Shown here: positions 20,100 to 31,943 of the stretch, piece by piece
Layout: every line of letters begins with the position of its first letter
Position numbering within the stretch: position 1 is the stretch's first letter
Assembly: GCA_021234155.1 (NCBI GenBank)
Contig: JAJEKV010000003.1
Location: 19,516,386 to 19,580,385, forward strand
Direction: 5' to 3'
DNA: 64,000 nucleotides
From: Isoetes taiwanensis
Lineage: Eukaryota; Streptophyta; Lycopodiopsida; Isoetales; Isoetaceae
Position numbers and translations under genes: made by a program
Notes under the pieces: model-generated
Told to the model about the DNA's origin: nothing
Seen by the model: the letters and a program-made list of their open reading frames with translations, nothing else
The model's database searches: none

Positions 20100-22760
20100 C
20101 AAAGATGTCATTGAACCTGACACCAAGCATGTGATGAAGAATTTACCATTTGCGATGTCCTGAACAACTTCATTAGTCGCAGAACAAATATTCTGACCGA
20201 GGTTTGAACATCTTCATTGCATGTAACAACATTTTTGTGGCTCTTAACCATCATTCAATTAAATTGGCTTATGTCTTAATTTTGGGACAAATTTCCATAT
20301 TGCATGTTTTAGTAGCATATTCAAATTCACATTTCACCCTCAAAATTATGAAAACGTATTATCATGTTATTATTTACAAAACAGTCAATATTTCACAATA
20401 TAGCACCATATCATAAAAAATTTGATAACAAAAATTTTACATAGTTATTCAACTTTCTTTCAAGCACCCCCAATGATATCATAAATTTCTTCCCTACATC
20501 CCCAGGTATTGTAATTCTCGTGATTTCTAGTCGAATAGTGCTTGAGTCCATGAGTACAAAACACTTTCATAGTTCAGCCAAAGATCGTGATCAATTCTGG
20601 ATTTCTCCTCCATCTCTTTGTCCAACAACTGAAAGTAATTTCTTTATCCGACACGCTGGTCAACTCCATGAATCGACACCACCATATTCCACCCGCATTA
20701 CGGTTGAAGCATTATTACCTTCTTTCTTTGCAAATATCGTGAGATAGTGAACCCCAACCACACCGGATATGTATCTAAATCAAGGCTTTACTTACCACAA
20801 ATTGTGGTATCTCCAAGTCGCTGGAAGGTCTATAACATCCATGCCTAGAAATCCTGGCCTATCGTTCTAGGGACCAACATAAAGTTTTGTCGAAGGAGGA
20901 GGAGCATATTGCTTCATGGACGCATTTACAAGGTCATCAAAACTCACACTCCCTAAGGTCTTCCAATCTAGTTTTAGGCAACCACCCTTCTTCACACTAT
21001 CCGAGGATGTCTATCTCCCCCAACAGGTTAATCAATCTTCTTCCAGTAGTTTCTCACCAAGGCACCTGCTGGTGCTCATCCTCTGGATTGGTTTTGCCAA
21101 TGCTTTATATAGTCTTGGACCTTCCTTAGTCAATCCCAATTGCTTCACTTCTTCAGAGGGTTTTAAAGCTTTTGGTTGACCTAGAGGTATCATATAGGCT
21201 TCATTATCATCTCTCTTACCATATTTCCTCCCTCCTTCCACTCATCCTCTGGCTGGGTCTCATCTTCCACTGGAAGATTGGAATCCCATCTCTCACCCAA
21301 AAAAAGTGAACTGCAGAGTCTGTCGACCTTCAAGATCCAATGTATAACCATCCACAAAGCTCTTCCCAGAACGCACTTCTTTCTCTCATGGAAGTTTATA
21401 GGGTTTGGGAGCAAGGTATCTATGCAGATTTCCATTAGCCTAGGAAAGTTGGTCACTGCTGCTGCTTCAAGATAACCATATTTTTCGCCAAATAATGCAT
21501 CCACATCCTCAAGGGTATGCCCTCTACCAAGAAACCCTAGTAATTAACTCTTTCAAATATCCCCACAAATGTTAAGTAGGGATAGGAAAGAAAACATCCA
21601 CCGCTCTTATTTTGGCCAAAGACACCATCAAGTTGCAAGAGAAACCTTTGGGTAGATCTTGAGGTTTAGCACGCAGCTTTAGCTCCAACATGTTCACAAT
21701 AGGACCCATGCTTCCTAAACCTTGCCTTGTCAACTTTCAATATTGTTAGGCTCATCTTAACAATGCTCTAAGGAAAGCCCAGTCAGAAGGTCCTGAGGTG
21801 ACCATTGTATCCATTTTCATAGCTTTCAAACACCTCATGATAATTCCCAATATGAAAATCCTAATTACCACCCACAACCCAAACCAAAATGGCCATATAG
21901 TAGGTTTTGATTCTCACCATGCAAGATTGCCCTACCATTGAGATCCTGTGAAGGGTATGATCTTCCACATGATCTTGGTAAGGTACTTTGAATTGTGGAA
22001 GACAAGTCTTTATCGGGTCCATCTTGTCATGTATAATACATAAATAGCTATTAGTTCCAAATGCGAGTAAAGTCCCACATCCAATAACATGATCTACATG
22101 ATAGTTGGTCACTATATGGTCCTCCATGCTCCCTTATCCTAGCCCCTTCTTTGACTAGGGTTGCATACCTTATCAGGGTATTCCTTCAACTTAGCACATA
22201 AATTGCACTTTGCAAAGTTAGTTTCGAAGTTGCTATGGTGACATGGATTGAAATGTTTCTCACGTATAACCTACTAAAGCAGGCTGGGATATTGGAAGAA
22301 TTCCCACCCCTCAAGTAGGGAATTAATTTCTTCCAAAATACTCTTTGAGCAATGTGATGGCAACCTTTTCAAATCGCTTCTTCCTTTTCATCCCTTCTCA
22401 AGGTGGCATAGACTCAAGATTGAAATCAATATATTTTTCTAAATATCTCCCAAGTGCCTGGGCTGTCCTGTAGCCGCTGGTCCTAAATGTCCATTATTTC
22501 CATGTGTAAAGCAATCCCTGCTCCTCTCACTGCTTTTTTGCCAATTATGCCATGAAGAAGTTGGAATTGCATGGATAATTCGCCATGCTTTTGCACATAT
22601 CCATTTGCCTAAAGTGCGTACCTTTTCTGCTTGGGTTTCTTTCATCTTTGAAGTGTATGCTCAAGATTGTGTACATGTAGGTCCTCCTCTCATCAATCAG
22701 CTGTACTTGGAAGTGGCTCTTTGCTTCCACTAATTGTTCTGTATTGTGAAGAATTGTATA
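20100..22760 (-). pseudogene. Long degenerate minus-strand coding tract, family not recognised
   Basis: From about 22760 down to 20100 the minus strand reads as protein in alternating frames. A charged region comes first (EQLVEAKSHFQVQLIDERR, about 22740-22685). An 88-codon open piece follows (22127-21861) with IVTNYHVDHVIGCGTLLAFG and MVGQSCMVRIKTYYMAILVW. NYHEVFESYENGYNGHLRT (about 21845-21790) comes next, then a 104-codon piece (21504-21190) with ALFGEKYGYLEAAAVTNFPRL and NPINFHERKKCVLGRALW. The last pieces are KALKPSEEVKQLGLTKEGPR (about 21160) and DDRPGF-like sequence near 20870-20840. Stops separate the pieces. Overall length (about 700 residues), lack of any enzyme motif and the charged helical start suggest a gag-like or other repeat-borne protein. 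I cannot name it. Confidence 0.4.
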
Positions 22761-23560
22761 CAATCACCTAACAACAACTGAAATTCCCTAACCTTCACCA
22801 TTGTCTCACGCTTGTGTCACTAATCAATCCTATTCTTTTATAGGATAATGTCCTCAAAAATCCCATACTCTCCCCTTTGCCTAGGTTTAGAGTTCCAACT
22901 GCCAATGGATCAATATCAAGACAATCATTGTCCCCAAATAAACCTCAGTTCGAAAAATATAATCCTCCCACAAATTGAACACTACTTATAGGCCATGCCA
23001 TGATGCAAGGAACTCCCAATTGCTTGACACAACCAAAACATCTCTTTGTCACCCAAACCTTTACCTTTCCAAATAGACTCCAACATCTAAATTGCACACC
23101 AATATTGTCTTCCCTAGCCTTTCATCATTAACGCCTTGACCGTGATCCAGCACAATGACTCCTTGGTCTACTATTCTTGTTGTGAATTTGTGCATGATTC
23201 TCACCTTCGTCTCTCCATTGCACCCTACTATAGAGGACTAATTGTTTTTCTCTCAACATTCCTTGCTAGGAGTTGGCTTTTTCATTGATATTGCTCTTTT
23301 CAATATGTTGCACACCATCTCGAGTTGGAGAGGCACCATTGACTAGAGGGCAAATTGCACCCTTTTATCAATGAGTAAGAAAAATTATTACACCATAAGA
23401 TAAAAAAGTAATGCATTACTTATGCGTAATATGTAGAGGTAAATCAAATTTTAAAAGCAAGAAATTCCTTTGGAAATAGGCTTCTAATATAATAATAACA
23501 ATACGAAACTAAATCATTTAAAACAAGACCCTTTTCATGGCAACAACAAGGTTCATTATT
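22761..23560. other. Likely flank of the degenerate minus-strand tract
   Basis: Weak protein-like text continues on the minus strand (VIVLDHGQGVNDERLGKTI near 23160-23100) but is interrupted by stops. No domain recognised. Beyond about 23340 it becomes AT-rich and featureless. Confidence 0.25.
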
Positions 23561-23568
23561 GAGAGTAA

Positions 23569-23607
23569 ATATATCCAAATTTTAATTATCGAAAAATTTG
23601 GATATAT
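23569..23607. repeat. Perfect 14-bp hairpin in AT-rich DNA
   Basis: ATATATCCAAATTT at 23569-23582 is exactly complementary to AAATTTGGATATAT at 23594-23607, with an 11-base loop. It lies about 140 bp upstream of a TATA box. Confidence 0.7.
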
Positions 23608-23747
23608 GATTTAAAAGACATATAACCACTAGACGCGGAGAATTTATTATCCATAATAATATACCCCTAGATAATATAGTCATGGAATTCTCAGACGCCT
23701 CATGGGTTATTTGAGGTAATAAATTATCTACTTAAGAGCTAATTAAC

Positions 23748-23757
23748 TCTATATAAC
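23748..23757 (+). promoter_or_regulatory. Candidate TATA box
   Basis: TCTATATAAC fits the plant TATA consensus. It lies 83 bp before a short ATG frame at 23839 (MKNPRSHKRRRVEEPLPPQ, then a stop). A C/T-rich leader follows the box, as in plant promoters or LTRs. No expression evidence is possible here. Confidence 0.4.
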
Positions 23758-23838
23758 CGGCTCACGCTTCCCAAGACCATTCATCCCTAATTTTTTTTTC
23801 TCTCACCGGGCTTGAAGCTGCTCAAATTACTGAACTTC

Positions 23839-24085
23839 ATGAAGAACCCGAGGTCTCACAAGAGACGTCGGGTTGAAGAACCTCTTCCTCCCCAATAGAT
23901 TTTCTGCCCAATTCTCCTCCTCGACCTGGCCCGAGGATGACTCTGATTTCACATGGAAGAGGGAGGGAGTTGAGCTCCCTCGATTCCTCCGACTCAAGAG
24001 GAGGAAGAGGAGGAGTTGGAGGAAGAGGGAGGAGATGTCCCTCCTAAGAGACATGACCGGGCCTGGCTCGTAGAGTTGGCTTGAC
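23839..24085 (+). pseudogene. Small decayed frame, basic then acidic
   Basis: From ATG 23839 the frame gives a basic peptide with KRRR and stops after 19 residues. Another frame then gives a run of glutamates (TQEEEEEELEEEGGDVPP) and KRHDRAWLVELA before a stop at about 24075. A third frame is open for 66 codons but without an ATG. If this was ever a gene, it has at least two disabling changes. The glutamate run comes from a GAGGAAGAGG simple repeat, so coding status is doubtful. Confidence 0.2.
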
Positions 24086-24155
24086 TCTAAAACGTAGAAT
24101 GAAATCTCCAAGAGGAGGAGGAGGAAGAGGAGGAGGGAGGGGGGAGGAAGAGGAT
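23990..24155. repeat. GGA/GAA-rich purine tracts
   Basis: Two purine-only runs, about 23995-24035 and 24108-24152, consist of GAGGAGGAAGAGG words. They are separated by ordinary sequence and are probably expanded from one tract. Confidence 0.75.
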
Positions 24156-26160
24156 GATAGGAGGTAGCCACCTAGACCACCAGCTTTTAGAATGCACGAG
24201 ATGAGCCAGTTTGCATGTCTCTGCTTTTATTTTTTTTCACCTTTCTTTCTTTCTAAACACCTTCTTTCTCTTTGTTCCGCACGGAAGATCAATGATGCAT
24301 CCCTAAGGCCCCTTTTGTTTTTGATTTGCTAAGCTTTTGCACACGCCTACATTTTTCATGTAATTTTGTGAAAAGCCTTCGCACCTCAAGCATAAGCCTC
24401 TCTAGCTTACTCATCAGACATATAACTTTTAGGAATGAAACTAGCTATAAAATTTCTTCAAACAAAGTTGTTCTCCTTCAAACAGCTTTTCCGTACATAA
24501 AATTATTCTTGAATTAAATCCAAATCGCTTTCTCTGCACCATTTTGTTCTGCTCGTCTCATTGCTTTCTCTAAAAATTTTATCCGCAAATTTGTCTCAAC
24601 AAAGTCCCTGAACACTATAAATCAAACATGAACTATAGGAAATTTTCCTATACCTAATTCCAAAACAATTCCCCCAACCTTACAAGTCATTTTTAGCCTT
24701 CATAATTTTGCCTTTTAAAATCATCATTTCCTTTTAATTTTAGCCTATATAAAATTTTAAATTTACTTTTTCGAATGCAATAAATGGAATAAAATGTCAT
24801 GAGGAATTTATTGCATGAAATGCAATATTCTCCATATACCATATACATGTCATGTCCAAGGAAGACCAGACAGCTAAGTTAATTCAAGCAATCAATTATT
24901 CACGCTTAACTTATTTCCTCTAATCGTACTTATAAATCCATTTTACGCCTCAAAGTTCCTACATTTTCCTCTTCCTTCATAATGACGGTTTGCCAGAAAA
25001 TTCTCGGCCGTATTTGATCCGGCCCGGAATCTTGCAGGAGTATCATATTCATCAATGTTAGATGTTTGGTTCTCGCAGAATTAACTTACTAAAAGATTCA
25101 CTTTTGTTCTCAGAGTATCCTCAGAAAGCAGAGACATCTGAGACTCCTAATTAAAACCAAAAGCGAGACTATGGTTCAAGGGACCAAAAGCCTCGAATTA
25201 AAACCACAAGATAGTCCCTCCCGCTCTTCGAATCATTCTAACTCAAGGTTAGTTTTCATTTGAGATGCCTTAAGTTGCATCTCAATGGTGTGTTTAATCC
25301 AGTGTTATAAGCTTTTGCATTTGTTTCCTCGAGGCGCGTAGGAAGCTGCATGATGCTTTGCGAAAACCAATAGTTTTTATAAACTTCATCCGCTTCTTTT
25401 GTTTCGAAAGTAAATTCTTGAGTTTCTCTTTCCCCGAATTAATCATGCTATTGCATGCAAGTTTTAATACGAATAAGTGTAGTAGAAGCATTAGAAAAAA
25501 TCCTCGAAGATAATATTTGAAACACGCCAAGCCGGTTTTATGCTAACCTTACCTTCAACATGAATACACGCCGCAACAATTGCCCCGGCCTTTTATCTAT
25601 TTACTTCTATCTATCCTGCATGCTTTTTTCTCCCTCTCTCACTGAAAAGTGCACGCCGAAATGCAGTAGCGGTTTTTCCTATATAGCAGCTTTATTAATA
25701 CCGAGCTGCAAACAATTGTATCCCCTACTTTCAACTTTACGCTTAAACACGTACGTCTCTTAGTTTCTAAGTTTATAACAATAAATATAACACGCCAGCG
25801 CGGAATACCGACATTCGGCCACTTCCTATCGATAGATGCCAAGTTACATTAATCAACTTAGCTGGTGACTTAAAATGCATTGGAATTACATTTGGGCCAA
25901 AGAATCACACGCCTCACCCAGCTTCACCCAATCTCCAACCGTTGAACTCGGGCAAATGAGCACCAAATCCTACCGAGCACCAGCCCCAGGTAACCCCGGA
26001 GTAATTTGGATCAAGTAATGATGATGGCGGAAGCCAGAGCTGCCAGTGGCAATGATAGATCCGGGCTCGGGGTCTCGGTAATCACACCTGGAGGTCGGGC
26101 TCCTCTTATCTAATCACTGAGAATGCAAGACATGCATTGATCGAGTAATCTCGCATCCGC
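24156..26160. other. 2 kb without recognisable genes
   Basis: AT-rich to about 24950, then of mixed composition. Only short weak frames are present. I saw no repeats longer than about 12 bp and no RNA gene. Confidence 0.4.
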
Positions 26161-26167
26161 CACCGAT

Positions 26168-26300
26168 TCAAAATGAGGGAGTCACAAGGCTTAGTGGTTA
26201 GCCCTATGCCCTGGATGTCTCCAACACTAACCACTACCACAAAAGTATAACATGCAATGGAGGGATGGTTTCAACCAATGGAACCACTACCGCAGCGCTT
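26168..26300 (+). repeat. Possible tRNA-derived SINE fragment
   Basis: GGCTTAGTGGTTAGCCC (about 26190) resembles a tRNA A box, and GGTTTCAACC (about 26266) is B-box-like but poor. The spacing is too long for a normal promoter. No A-tail or target duplication was found. It is much weaker than the SINE at 48058-48199. Confidence 0.15.
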
Positions 26301-26589
26301 ATAATGATGCATTGAGGTTCAACCAATGGAGCAAAGGGAGCAGAGCAGGAGCAGAGGTGGAGGTGGAGCAGCGCGTGGAGCTAGAGCCTGGTGTTTTGGC
26401 TGGGTTTTACTCGTAAGAATTCACTATACCCTCGCGAATGGAAATGGAGATCGATAGCCCAAATGCATCACTGGATCCCACCGTTCGAGTCCGGGATTTT
26501 GTCCGGGTTTATCCAAATTTATCCAGACATATACAATTGTAATCTTTTTCCAATTACAACAAATTTTGTCTTACTTCTATATTTCTACA

Positions 26590-26700
26590 ATGTAATACAT
26601 GTTACATACCTTTTTAAGCGCTTCTTGGTCATGCAAACAAATGTTCCAACACTTTCTCCAACCGTGATTCCCCACCGGTGTCTCGCGAGGTAAGCTTCAT
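26590..26700 (+). pseudogene. TNVPTLSPT fragment (copy B)
   Basis: The + strand encodes QTNVPTLSPT followed by IPHRCLAR (about 26634-26692). It ends at a possible splice donor, GAG|GTAAGC (about 26690). Nucleotides 26610-26675 align with the minus strand of 5735-5665. The LSPT..ARW pattern at the start of E2 lipoyl domains (LSPTM.xGNIARW) is partly echoed by LSPTxxxxRCLAR. A remnant of an acyltransferase E2 exon is conceivable but unproven. Confidence 0.3.
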
Positions 26701-29700
26701 CCATAGCCAAGAAGAAGACCATCAGAATCCCCTGGAGCATACTTATCCCCGAGCCGACCTACGACAAGCATACGGATCGGGATGGAGTCGATCTTGTATT
26801 AATCCTACTCTTCCTTTCTGATTTGTAGTTAACATGAAAACATCCATCTTCGGATAATCGAAATTGCTATTCGTGACACCTACCATTGGAAATTAATGCG
26901 TTCAAGCTATTGAATGATGAGTACCTGTAATTCCTCGTAGCCATTCTTGAGAAGCTGATTTGAGTTTCTCAAGCCGATTTGGAGGTGTCATGCCATGGAA
27001 ACTCCCTGCCCGGAAAATTCAATTAGAAGAAAGATTTTCAGTTAACTACGCTTAGGCTGATAAATTTGATCTGGCTAATTTCTTGGATTGGTTTTAAAAA
27101 CTTAATGAAAGAAGTCGTACGGATCGGTCTTCGCCATTATTATTTGTATGTGTCAAAAATATTTCAAACCGATTTTGTGTTTTCTTGAAATTCAAATTTC
27201 TATTTCTCGGGGAGAGGTAGAAAACTATTTCTTCTTCGAAAGCGCCTCGAGCGCCAGATCCGAGCTTAATTCACTCAAGTACTAGCGACCCCGAGATGTC
27301 TCTAAAGCCAATCGAGGTCGAAGCGATCGTATGCAGGAAGCTTTGGAAGAGGAATCCCAAAACCCCGCGACTTCAAGCTCGTGAGGACGCTGATCGTATC
27401 ACGCACGTAATACACAACCCCTATTCAAGGTATTTGTTCTGGCTACGTATCACAATAATCGCGGTGGAGAGTATTATGTCGGTGCTTAAACTTGGAGATA
27501 TTTCCTCTTTCACTTAATATAGTTTCAGATGAGTTTGAGTTATTAGTTTCTGCATGGAATTTCTGGGCATGAACACCCACAATTGATTGTCCATTCCTCA
27601 GAACATAATTCTGCCCGCCTTTATATGTATAGAAGGAAGCTGGCAGCCGGATGTTGGAGATAGCAATGTTCAATGAGGTTAAAGAAAAGTGTCATGACCA
27701 CAAAGGGTATGTAGCTTAAAATGTGGATGCAAAATAATTTAGTTTCAAATTCAATGACATAGCATGGTCAATAATAGGAGCTACCAACACGATAAGCTTG
27801 ATTTGTACGAACTGAATAAGTTCTAACGCCGCTGATCTCTTATTCCTAAAAAAGTACTCAAAAGTGCTCATCTTCTTGCGTTGCTCAAGAGGAAGAAACC
27901 CTAATAATCGGCTCTAACTCCGCCAAGGAAAGTGCGCACGTAATCTCGTGATGTAGTACCATATGATCTCACCTTAGATGATGAAGGGTCGATTTTGGCG
28001 AGCAAACTCACCGACCTTCGCCTTCGCCTCGAAGAGGAAATGGATCGAGGCGTCGCCGAAGTAAAATGCTGACCTCGCTAAATGGCAAGCTCGACTTAAC
28101 TCTCTTCTCGAGGAAAAAGGAAGGCATTAAGATGGCTTCAAAATTGGCGATCCAATCTCTTGTGAGGAAGAGGATGACACCTAACCGAAACGCCTATCAG
28201 CTAATGCAAGGTAGTTGAAAAGATTTGCCTCGTGACTTACCAATCAGAGAGCTAATGACAAGGATACGCCCATGAAGACAGCATGTGAACTGCGGAGACA
28301 TGTTTTAAGTATGGTTGGTCAACCAATGTAGTAGCGCCACCAATATCTATTTGCCAAGGGCAACCGTATGAGAGGGCCACCACTAAACCGGACAATTCGT
28401 CATTTCGCCGCTGAATCAGCCCAATTGAAAGTTTCAAGAGGGGTCCTGCATCTAGTGGAAGGATAGTTCCAACCCGCAAATTGTCGAAGGTACGAGCTCG
28501 CTTTGAGAAATGGAACAGACGAGTGGCTACTTCAGAGGCCATGAACAAGTCAATAAATACTCCACCATTATCCATTGGGTCTTGCTGAAACTCTTTATGC
28601 ATCCATGAAGTCCCTATCCGTCACCTCAAGCTCCATTTATACAGTAAGGACATGATCCAAACATTACGCCATGGAGATTGTTCAGAGTACGATTAGTAAT
28701 CCGTGTCAAATGCCTATGCCATGCTACCCCGTATACATTCCACAAAGCCCGTAATGAACCCATAATGCCAAATGAAACATAAATTCGTCAATACCACAAA
28801 ACATTCATGAAATGGAAGGTCTCTATCAGCAGCAATGTTGCGCAAAACGCCGCTCTACAATCACTCATGATGGAGGTGTCAGATCTCGGCGCCAATATCG
28901 TTCTCCTCGGCAGATTTGGTCGAGATTGAAGAACTTTGAATGAAATGGGAAGACATTTCTATACAAAAGGTAAATTAACCGATTAGGATGTTAGCATTTT
29001 GAATATTCGTACCAAAGCAGCCAAACTGACCAATCTTACCAGCGGCCAAACTCCACCGGTTTCATAATTATTTTACACGCCTGGGCAGAAAGAATCAGTC
29101 CATTTCCGCCAGTGCGTAGCTTAATCATCGATTCACGCCAAAGGCAAGTTTCGTCGAACCAATGACCGAAACATCAGCGTGGAATTGATTGATTTGAAAA
29201 CACCGCGAATTGGTTTGATTTTAAAGCACCGGCGGACGTGATTAGTAACTTGATTCATTTCACGCCAAAGCGCGATTTTTCTCTTGATCAATCTCTAGAC
29301 CAACCGCGCTCTTCGACTCTATGATACTGATTCATCGTCCGGTGACTACGCAGCCCATACGCTGTAAACAACCGCTACCACTTCCGCCAACAAGTGGGTG
29401 GAATATGTTTACCCACGCCCCACCGCATGTATGCGGTCAAAGTCCGAGGTATCCGTTTCCGCCGATGACTGCCGCATAATTATACGAGAAGAAGAAGACT
29501 GCGAAGAAAATCAAAGAAAGCGTGGTGATGATATTGCGTGATCCTTCCAAAAGCTCATCCACAGGTCGACCACCGTGACTCGTGATAAGATCAGGTTTTG
29601 TAAGGAGGCAGATGGCCTGCGGGAATGAATTTCGGACGCTTTATGCACAAGGAAGCCGACACTATGGGTAGGGTGCCTCCCCGCTGACGTGAAGCACATT

Positions 29701-31640
29701 TGACTTGAATGTGATAGATGAGAAAAGACGCGGCCATCGACGCCGAGACCATTTGGGCTCTTTTAGGACCGCTTAAAGAAGGAAGTCTTATACAAGAAGG
29801 GTGCTTTCACCAAGGATAGGATGTCCTTCGCTGAGTGTCGCAGTTCATGTAAAGGATGTATCGTGATAACGAAGTCAAATCAGAGGAGCTTGAAGCTACA
29901 AAAGGCTATCTGGGATGTGGCATTATCCGAATCAGATTATCAAGGCGTCGCGAATATTAATAACAAGAAGCTTGCAGGTCAGCCAAAAGAACTTCCTAAA
30001 GAATTGGAAGGCTAAAACAATAAAACATATGAGACCTACCCCTAAGGTAATCGGCCGAAGTTGAGAAGCAAAAAGGCCCTTGTGAAGAAGATTAATCGGA
30101 GAAGACCTATCGGCCCAAGATTCACCTATCAAGTTAAATATTCCTCGCCGTAATCAACTTCCGCCTTTAAAAAATATATCACTCTTTGTATAATGCCAGG
30201 GTGGGAGAGGAGATATGGGCATGAACCGTATACTCGCGACGCTTTACTGGGCCAAGTAGATTGATTAACCGAGATGTCCTTCTTACTAGCTGCCAATGCC
30301 AGTCCTTCGTGTGAGTCACATCTGCGATGCACTCCATCCTCAATACTTCACATCCCGAGCACCGTTATTAGAGTGGATGCCCAATATATGATGTTAAGGA
30401 TAAATTGTTTCAATGTACACTCTAAAGATGGCACACATGTGATCTTCATTATGATAGCCATGCTATCGCATACTCCATCTATCATGATATCAAGGCCAAG
30501 GGTGACAATAGCGTTGCATGGGAATGTTTCTTTCTAGATGATCCGCACTTAAGAACTACATTCTTCTTGCTACGCATCAGATCACCGTAATGTGATGAGT
30601 CGAAGAGGATGAGGATCGACCCTCCTAAGGGGAAATTGGCACGAAAGCTACAACCAAGGAGAAGGGCCCCTTTAAATAAAAAATGGATTTCCGCTCATGG
30701 CTTTCACTGGCTTGCGCATTTGTTCAATTGATACAACCTCGCTTGAGCTTCATGTTGAGGTTATATTGCCCTCGAGAGGCTTTTATGGGTGCAAGAAGAT
30801 GTCATCAGCTTGTGGAGTGATGAGCAGCCAAAGACTTTCTTGAACCATTCCTCATGCATGTGTCGCTGGGTTCCCAGTCTCTTATGGCAACTCCCAAATC
30901 ATTCCAGAATCAAGTCTCGTAATTTGTCCAATCTCGAAGTGGATGTTGCTTCCGTGAGGGACCTAGTAATCAGTACCGATAAGGAGCTAAAGAATGAACA
31001 AATAGTCAGCTAAACCCGGCTGCTCAAAGTAATCGCGGATGGCGCGAACTAGGGAATATCATTTTTGCCCATGGCCGCGGGTGATGCAAGCAACAAATGT
31101 AGAGATTCACAGTTAACAAATGAAGCAATTGACAGGGAAACCTAAAATGAAGGTAACGGCGCTCTGTAGTGATTCACAGTTTTACAAATCAATAGTAAAA
31201 TAATGTCAGCCAGAAGGACGCAAATTTTAACTAATAAAGGAAATAAACAATTCTAACAAACAAGAAATACCAAGATTAAGGTAATATGGGGATTGGCGAC
31301 TCCGGCACGGGAACCTAAGATGATAGGTATGGCCTTGCCCATCTAAATAGCTTCTTACCGCCGCGGATTTAATTTGTATTACCTTTGAATTAAATCGCCT
31401 GCTTGCTTTGATTATTTTTCGTTGTCAGTCCAAATCAACAGCCATTTGGTTATGACTATTTCAAATCACGCCATGCCGCTTCTATTGTTTGTAAGTATCG
31501 TGATCTCATTTCACCACACATGCCGATGCTCTACCCATTGGCGCTTCTAAGAAGGTTGTGGTGTTCACCTAAATCCGAGTCCTTGCAAGACTTTTCCGGC
31601 AGTACAGAGAACAAGCTTCACCGTGACACCCTCGAAGAGG
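26701..31640. other. About 5 kb without recognisable genes
   Basis: Several frames of 60-116 codons exist (for example minus 28602-28252 and + 29821-30015), but lengths are within chance expectation and no motif is visible. A CACGCCAAAG(G/C)C word occurs at about 29137 and 29259 in loosely similar contexts. CpG looks more frequent here than in 39-45 kb. Confidence 0.35.
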
Positions 31641-31860
31641 GAACGTTAACAAGGATCTATCCAAGGCCGCGACTTGGAAGGAGAGAGATAGACGGTGGCA
31701 TCTGTGTTATTTCTCGAAGTTGGTATTTGGTCATCCATGGAACTAAGGAACATCAAGGATACTTTGGAGGCACTGGGGAAATGGGCAGACATTGCTGACC
31801 CTTTGGGATCGGGAATAAATGTGAAGTTCACTAATCCCAAGGATCCAACAAAAGTAAGCC
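31641..31860 (+). pseudogene. Isolated protein-like exon candidate
   Basis: An open frame reads ELRNIKDTLEALGKWADIAD, then PLGSGINVKFTNPKDPTK, and meets a good donor context, ACAAAA|GTAAGC, at about 31853. The frame has a normal amino-acid balance, unlike its neighbours. No acceptor or neighbouring exon was found, and I do not recognise the family. The open frame continues to 31943, but less convincingly past the donor. Confidence 0.25.
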
Positions 31861-31943
31861 TATCTTCTCTTCATCAAAACACTTGGAGTAACATGATGGA
31901 CGAAACTTGTATCGCAGTAATCAAGGATGATATAATCATATAG

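Noticed and set aside
28252-28602. 116-codon minus-strand frame
   Set aside because: This length is expected several times by chance in 64 kb over six frames. Both strands read equally (im)plausibly.
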